Under the pieces are notes generated by a model, which was not told the DNA's origin, did no database searches, and was given only the letters and a program-made list of their open reading frames with translations. 64,000 bases of DNA from positions 42,417,454 through 42,481,453 of the forward strand of contig NC_062214.1 in assembly GCF_902686445.1 (NCBI RefSeq), in the 5' to 3' direction. Positions 59,015-64,000 of this stretch are shown piece after piece. The translations under genes were made by a program, and so were the position numbers. The first letter of the stretch is position 1, and every line of letters starts with the position of its first letter. This stretch comes from Sciurus carolinensis. Its lineage: Eukaryota > Chordata > Mammalia > Rodentia > Sciuridae.

Positions 59015-59975
59015 GAAACCTCCATACTGATTTCCATAATTGTTGTACTACTAATTTGCATTCCCACCAACAATTTATCAGTTACCTTTTCTCTGCATCC
59101 TTGCCAGCCTTTGTTACTTTTTGTGTTTTTTAATAAGAGACATTCTAACTGGAGTGAGGTGATATCTCATTGTGGTTTTGATTTCCATTTCCCTGATGAT
59201 TATTATTTTTCCCTCTTGAGCTCCTTCTATGTTCTGGTTATTAATCCTCTTAAGATCAATAGTTAGTAAATATTTTCTCCCATTCTGCCAGTTGTCTCTT
59301 CATTTTATTGATTTATTTGCTATGCAGAAGCTTCTTAACGTGGTATAATCCTTTTGGTCTCTTTTTGCTTTTGTTGCTTGTGCTTTTGGAGTCTTATATA
59401 TAAAGTCATTGCCTATTTGAGATCTAAAAGTGTTTCCCTGTTTTTTTCATAATAGTTTCATAGTTTGGGTCTTAAATTGAGGTCTTTGATGCATTGTAAG
59501 TTGATTTTTGTGTATGTTGAGAGAAAGGGATCTAGTATCATTCTTCTGTATGTGGAGGTTCAGTTTCCTATCACCATTTATTGAAGAGGCTGTCCTTTCT
59601 CCAGTGCATGTTTCGGGTGCCTTTGTTGAAGATTAATTGACTCTAGATGTGTAAATTTTTTCCTGGGTTCTGTATTCTGTTCTATAGGTATCAGTTTTTA
59701 ATGTCAGTGTCATGCCGTTTTGTTCATTATAGCTTTATAGTGTATGTTGAGGTTATGTATTGTGATATCTCTACCTTTATTCTTTTTGATCAAGATGCTT
59801 TTGGCTATTCAGGGTCTTCTCTGGTTCCCTATGAATTTTAGGATTTACTTTTTTCTATTCTGTTAAGAATACCATTGGTACTTTGATAAAGATGTTGTTG
59901 AATCTGTAAATTGCTTTGGGTAGTATGGACGTTTTAACATTCATTAATTTTTTTTGATGCATGAACCTGGAGTGT

Positions 59976-60013
<38 letters not shown>
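59976..60013. repeat. (TG)n microsatellite inside the L1
   Basis: About 18 uninterrupted TG units. Confidence 0.95.
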
Positions 60014-60016
<3 letters not shown>

Positions 60017-60092
60017 GTCCTCTCAAGTTTCTTTCATCAGTGTTTTCTAATTTTTATTGTAGAGATTGTTCACCTCCTTTATTCCTGGGTTT

Positions 60093-60216
60093 TTGTTTGT
60101 TTGGTTTTTAATTTAACTTTAGTTTAAATTAATTAATTTATTACAGTGCTGGGAATTGAATCAAGGGCCTTACACATGCCAGACAAGTGCTCTACCAATG
60201 AGCCACATCCCCAGCC
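60093..60216 (-). mobile_element. ID SINE inside the antisense L1
   Basis: 'gtgctgggaattgaatcaa' to 'gagccacatccccagc'. Flanked by cctgggttt at 60084-60092 and 60217-60225. Confidence 0.9.
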
Positions 60217-60268
60217 CCTGGGTTTGTTTTTTAAAGCTGTTGTGAATGGGATTGCTCTTTTGATTTAA

Positions 60269-60404
60269 AAAAAAATTTTTTTTGGTAGTTGTAGATGGAC
60301 AGCATGCCTTTATTGTATTTATTTTTATGTGGTGCTAAGAATCAAACCCAGTGTCTCACATGTACTAGGCAAGCACTCTGCCACTGAGCTACAGCCCCAG
60401 CCCC
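60269..60404 (-). mobile_element. ID SINE inside the antisense L1
   Basis: 'gtagttgtagatggacagca', 'ggtgctaagaatcaaaccca', 'ctgagctacagccccagcc'. Flanked by cttttgattt-like duplications. Confidence 0.9.
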
Positions 60405-60468
60405 GCTTTTTTGATTTTTTTCCTCTGCAAGTTCATTATTGCTGTATAAAAATGGTTCTGCCTTTTGT

Positions 60469-60510
60469 GTGTTGATTTTGTATGTTGATTTTGTGTGTTG
60501 ATTTTGTATC
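60469..60510. repeat. Three tandem copies of a ~15-bp unit
   Basis: 'tgtgttgattttgta' repeated three times with g/a variants inside the L1. Confidence 0.88.
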
Positions 60511-61599
60511 CTGCAGCTTACTGAATTCGTTTACCAGTTCTAAGTTGTTTGGTGGAGTCTAGGTATTTCTGCATGTTGAATCCTCTTGTCTGTAAGCAGA
60601 GATAATTTGGTTTTCTCCTTTCCTATTTGGATACTCATTCTTTCTTTCTCTTGCATTATTGCCTTGGCTCAGATTTCCAATACTATGTTGAGTAAGAATG
60701 TTGAAAGTGAACATCCTTGTCTTGTTCCTGTTTATATAGGAAATAATTTCAGCTTTTCCTCATTCAGCATGAAGTTGATTATGTCATGGCCTTTCTTGTG
60801 TAGAGGTATGTCCTTTCTATGGAGGAGTTTTGTTAGGGGATGTTGAATTTTATTAAATGCTTTTTCTGCATCTGTTGAGATGATCATAACGTTTTTGTCC
60901 TTTATTCTGTTGATATGATGTATTACAGTTATTTATTTGCATAAGTTGAACCATCCTTCCATCCCTATAGTTAATCCAAGATTACTTTTTGAATTGTTGA
61001 GTTTGGTTTGCTAATGTTTTGTAAGAATTCTTACATTTATGTTCATCAGGGATATTAGTTGGTAGTTTTCTTTGTTGTCCCCTTGTAATGGTATCAGGGT
61101 AATGCAAGCTTAATAAGTTTGAAAAAGTTGGAGAGGTATGTTTTGTTTCCTGTTTTCACAAAATGTATGAGACAGATTGTAAAGATTTTTTTCAAATATT
61201 AAAAAACCTTTGAAACAGTCAACTTTCTGTCTACTCATATAAAACTGCTGATAACATCTCTTAAGTAGTGCCTTTTTTAAGTTTTTCAAATGCAGAATAA
61301 AATAGCTACCTGCAAGGCTTTGGATTGCAGAAATTTTTAAATGTGTCAGTGTGTTTTATGGGATATCAGTTTCTTAAAGGTCATGTTCTCTGCATATTGA
61401 TAAATGTATTCATTAATGTCTCCTGTAGCATTTATGCTAAAATTGTGTTTACATAATACATTTTAAAAAATAAAAAAGTAAGTTTTAAAACAAATATTAA
61501 GTATTGAGCATTTAATGATTAAGTAAAACATTTAGTTGGCAACTTCACAATTCTGATTATATGTGTGCTGGGCAGAGATTGATGAAAATGTTGAGTTCT

Positions 61600-62000
61600 T
61601 ACTCTTTGCGGAGCATAGTCTAGAGGGGGATTCAACCAGCAGACTGTTAATCACAATTCTAAATGCTACTATGATAGAAATAACTGTGTTCTTATTAGTA
61701 CATGAAGGATCATGTCATTTAGATTGGAGATGGTAATTGGAGGGCCAAGTAAGAGTTGCCTTCCCAGAGGACGTGATTTCTGAGCTAAATCCTGAAGGAC
61801 TTGGGTGACAAAGTGAAGAGGAGAAAGATAAAGCATCATAAGAAAATGTGGATATTTAGTGAATCTCAGAGTTTGTACCTGCCTGGACTTAAGAAGGATG
61901 TGCCAAAGAGAAATGGGAAAGGAGGCTGGAGAGGTAGAGCATAAGGAGCTGAACACAATATGCTAAGGGACTTAGATTTATTATGAAGGAAATCAGAAAT
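61600..62000. repeat. Ancient repeat-like stretch, family not named
   Basis: 'ttcccagaggacgtgatttc', 'gagctaaatcctgaaggac' resemble the old repeat at 53850. 62001-62444 has no named feature. Confidence 0.35.
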
Positions 62001-62444
62001 CATTAAATGAAAACAGTAAGGGCATAGATGTATTTGCCAGGGCACTTAACATCCCTAGACTGCTCCCTGCTCCCATTCCTATTTGTCTGTTTAGTTTTTT
62101 ATGAGAGGAGGGTAGAAATGAGAAATACTCTCTTATCAGGCTTATACAACTTCTTTGTTCCTCCTACCCTCCCTTTTATTACCTCTTACCTATTACGGGG
62201 GTGGGGAGCCTGTTAACAAACCATATTAAGATTGTTTGAAAAATGAAATTGTATTGGCTGAAAAATGAAATCTACGTTGGTTGTTGATATTTTTTTGACT
62301 TATTTTAAGAGAATTAAGATTTTTAAAATTTCTTTTATTTGGGGGATGTTTCATAGAGTTTTGGTTATTGAATGAATTTTTTTTCTCACTAAGGTGGAGC
62401 TCTTTAAATATTAATGTATAGCAGGTAAAATTGGTATTTGGGGA

Positions 62445-62650
62445 TCTGGTCTTTTGGTATGCACCTGTCATCCCAACTACTTGGGAAACTGAGGTGGGAG
62501 TTTTACAAGTTTGAGGCCAACCTGGGCAACTTGGTGAGATGCTGTCTTAAAATTTAAAAAGGAATGGAATGTAGCTCAGTGGTACAGTGCTTGCCTGGCA
62601 CACAAGAAACCCTGGGCCAATTGCCAGTACCACACCCACATACACAAAAA
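62445..62650 (+). mobile_element. Composite B1-like+ID SINE
   Basis: 'gtatgcacctgtcatcccaa', 'gaggccaacctgggcaactt', then 'aatgtagctcagtggtacag'. Confidence 0.9.
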
Positions 62651-62711
62651 GAATTATTTGGTCTGTGTGAGCTGCCATCTCAAGGTTATTTTCTGTACTT
62701 TACAGTGGATC

Positions 62712-62838
62712 AGGATTTTTTTAAATATGTTGATGGACCTTTATTTTATTCTTTTATTTATATGTGGTGCTGAGAATTGAATCCAGTGCCTCACACCTGC
62801 TAGGCAAGTGCTCTACCTCTGAGTCACAAGCCCAGCCT
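62712..62838 (-). mobile_element. ID SINE
   Basis: 'ggtgctgagaattgaatcca', 'ctaggcaagtgctctacctc'. Flanked by aggattttt-type duplications. Confidence 0.9.
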
Positions 62839-64000
62839 AGGATGAGGATTTTTATAATTGGAAATGGGTCTTAAATTTAACACTGTTCTCTTGGTTTGTT
62901 TGTTTTTGTTTTTATGCTTTTGGAATGAACCAGTATATTAAAACAGGGTTAACTTGGAACATTTTCTGGATCACTGATAGGCTATGCAGTGACTTTATAC
63001 AGTAAGTGGTACTCCTCCCTCTGAGTAATGCAGCCTCAGGGGAGGAGCAGTTGATACTCCTCCAAATGGTTGCAGCCCTGCAGGCATATACGGTGACAAG
63101 TGTTGCATGAACTTGAATTTAGCTTTGTCTTACCCCTTTGAGCAGTCACCTTTAACCAAGGCACAATCTATACAACTGCATGTAGCACCTCTGGACATTT
63201 CGAACTTATCAAAAGATTGAGCATTTATTGTGCACTTGTTTGACTAATACATACTGGGAAGGGACAGATTTTAGGATAAAATATGTTAATTCACCCCAGG
63301 GTCCCTAGCTTTCATCACTGTGGGTTTTGTTTTATGGCTACAGGTGGTAACCTATGCCAAGGAGAATGGCAGGAGGTAGTATAATCGAATCTTAGTATGT
63401 TAAGAGGACTGCCATCCTCTTGTGCATATCTTGTTATTTAATCACTTATAATCATGGGAAGAAAGAAGAGATACACATCAGATGTCAGGTTTATTTTTTA
63501 ATTCACAGTTCTGGTTAACAGAGAACAAATAGAAATTTCTGTTTCAAATATCAGTTCTAAGGTTTCTGAATTCTTTATCCATAGCATTCCATTACCCAAA
63601 AGCTTTGGTAAAAATTGACCACAGTGGCAAGTAGAAAGCATTGAAGAAGCTCTAATCAGATATTCTGGTTAATAAAAAGAGTTGACACTTATGAATTATA
63701 CCATCACCAGGCACTATATTTATGTGTTTTCATTGACCCTCTCAAGTTAACAGTATTTATAGTTTATAGATAATGAAATCGATTAGCTCTAACTCGAAGT
63801 TAACAATAAGTCTGATTCAGCCCTGTGGCATGCTTTCTTCTCTGGATCAAAGGTCTTCTAATGTTAAATGCCCCAAATTCAATTTATTGAGAAGGAGAAT
63901 GCAGTCAGCTTTTGAAAAGAAAAATTCAGTATCTGACTTTCTCAGCTTATTTAAAACACGTATTCCCAGTTCATTGTAAAATTCATCTGTAACGTCTCAT

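Larger units (their letters stand above)
58355..61160 (-). mobile_element. Long antisense L1 (3' UTR through ORF2 reverse-transcriptase region)
   Basis: Antisense landmarks in order: 3' UTR 'gatacatgtatacaatgta'; ORF2 tail 'gcattcccaccaacaattta', 'agtgaggtgatatctcattg', 'gccagttgtctcttcatttt', 'tgatgcattgtaagttgatt'; RT region 'ggcattattgcct'-like stretch near 60652, 'tgctttttctgcatctgttg', 'atcagggatattagttggta'. About 2.5 kb of L1 after removing two ID insertions and a TG repeat. It lies opposite to DSTN transcription. Many stops; inactive. Confidence 0.92.
46488..64000 (+). other. DSTN: DSTN intron 1, partial
   Basis: Starts with GTGAGT and runs past the right edge. I found no acceptor followed by sequence coding the destrin N terminus (ASGVQVADEV type). 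Repeats are listed individually. Stretches without a recognised feature are 46881-48361, 48394-50048, 50343-51539, 51839-52599, 61161-61600 and 62839-64000. Confidence 0.75.

Noticed and set aside
46488..64000. Search for DSTN exon 2
   Set aside because: No sequence coding the start of the ADF-homology domain was found, and a frame of about 100 codons would be expected to stand out.
1..64000. A previously undescribed gene system
   Set aside because: All coding evidence reduces to BFSP1, DSTN and dead transposon frames; no cluster of unknown genes is present.

Overview
The window is nuclear DNA from a mammal, most likely a sciurid rodent (ground squirrel or marmot group). The lineage call rests on its dominant repeats: tRNA-Ala-type ID SINEs with A/T-rich tails in the 'aaataaaataaagg' style, composite SINEs joining such an ID unit to a 7SL/B1-type unit, and a LINE-1 lineage with its own 3' end. 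Nothing bacterial, phage or plasmid is present. Coding sequence is tiny (about 0.44 kb). The rest is intron, intergenic DNA and transposon debris.

Two genes can be supported, in a head-to-head arrangement that matches the known mammalian BFSP1-DSTN order. On the minus strand are the first two coding exons of BFSP1 (filensin, the lens beaded-filament protein): exon 1 at 11973-12349 and a 61-bp exon 2 at 6306-6366. Their splice sites and phases fit each other. The rest of BFSP1 lies beyond position 1. On the plus strand is the first exon of DSTN (destrin/ADF), which ends at 46487 and codes only the initiator Met before a GTGAGT donor. It sits in a CpG island (about 45.56-46.88 kb). DSTN intron 1 fills the rest of the window and exon 2 was not found.

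Layout: 1-12.35 kb, BFSP1 intron 2, exon 2, intron 1 and exon 1; 12.35-12.7 kb, BFSP1 proximal promoter with a Maf-like palindrome; 12.7-45.5 kb, intergenic, with MaLR LTRs, MER5A and MER2 DNA transposons, MIR/L2 remnants, L1 of several ages and two solo LTRs with clean target-site duplications; 45.5-46.9 kb, DSTN CpG-island promoter with a duplicated CTCF-like motif and RFX-like half-sites; 46.9-64 kb, DSTN intron 1, with a long antisense L1 at 58.4-61.2 kb.

The clearest structural finding is a dated nest at 20.79-23.2 kb: a composite SINE broken by a 5'-truncated L1, itself broken by a 572-bp solo LTR, each step marked by its own target-site duplication. I found no undescribed biological system. 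The points worth checking are the nested insertions, a SINE insertion carrying a 37-bp copy of nearby sequence, and candidate regulatory motifs at the two promoters. All repeat names and boundaries come from reading the sequence, not from a repeat-library search.
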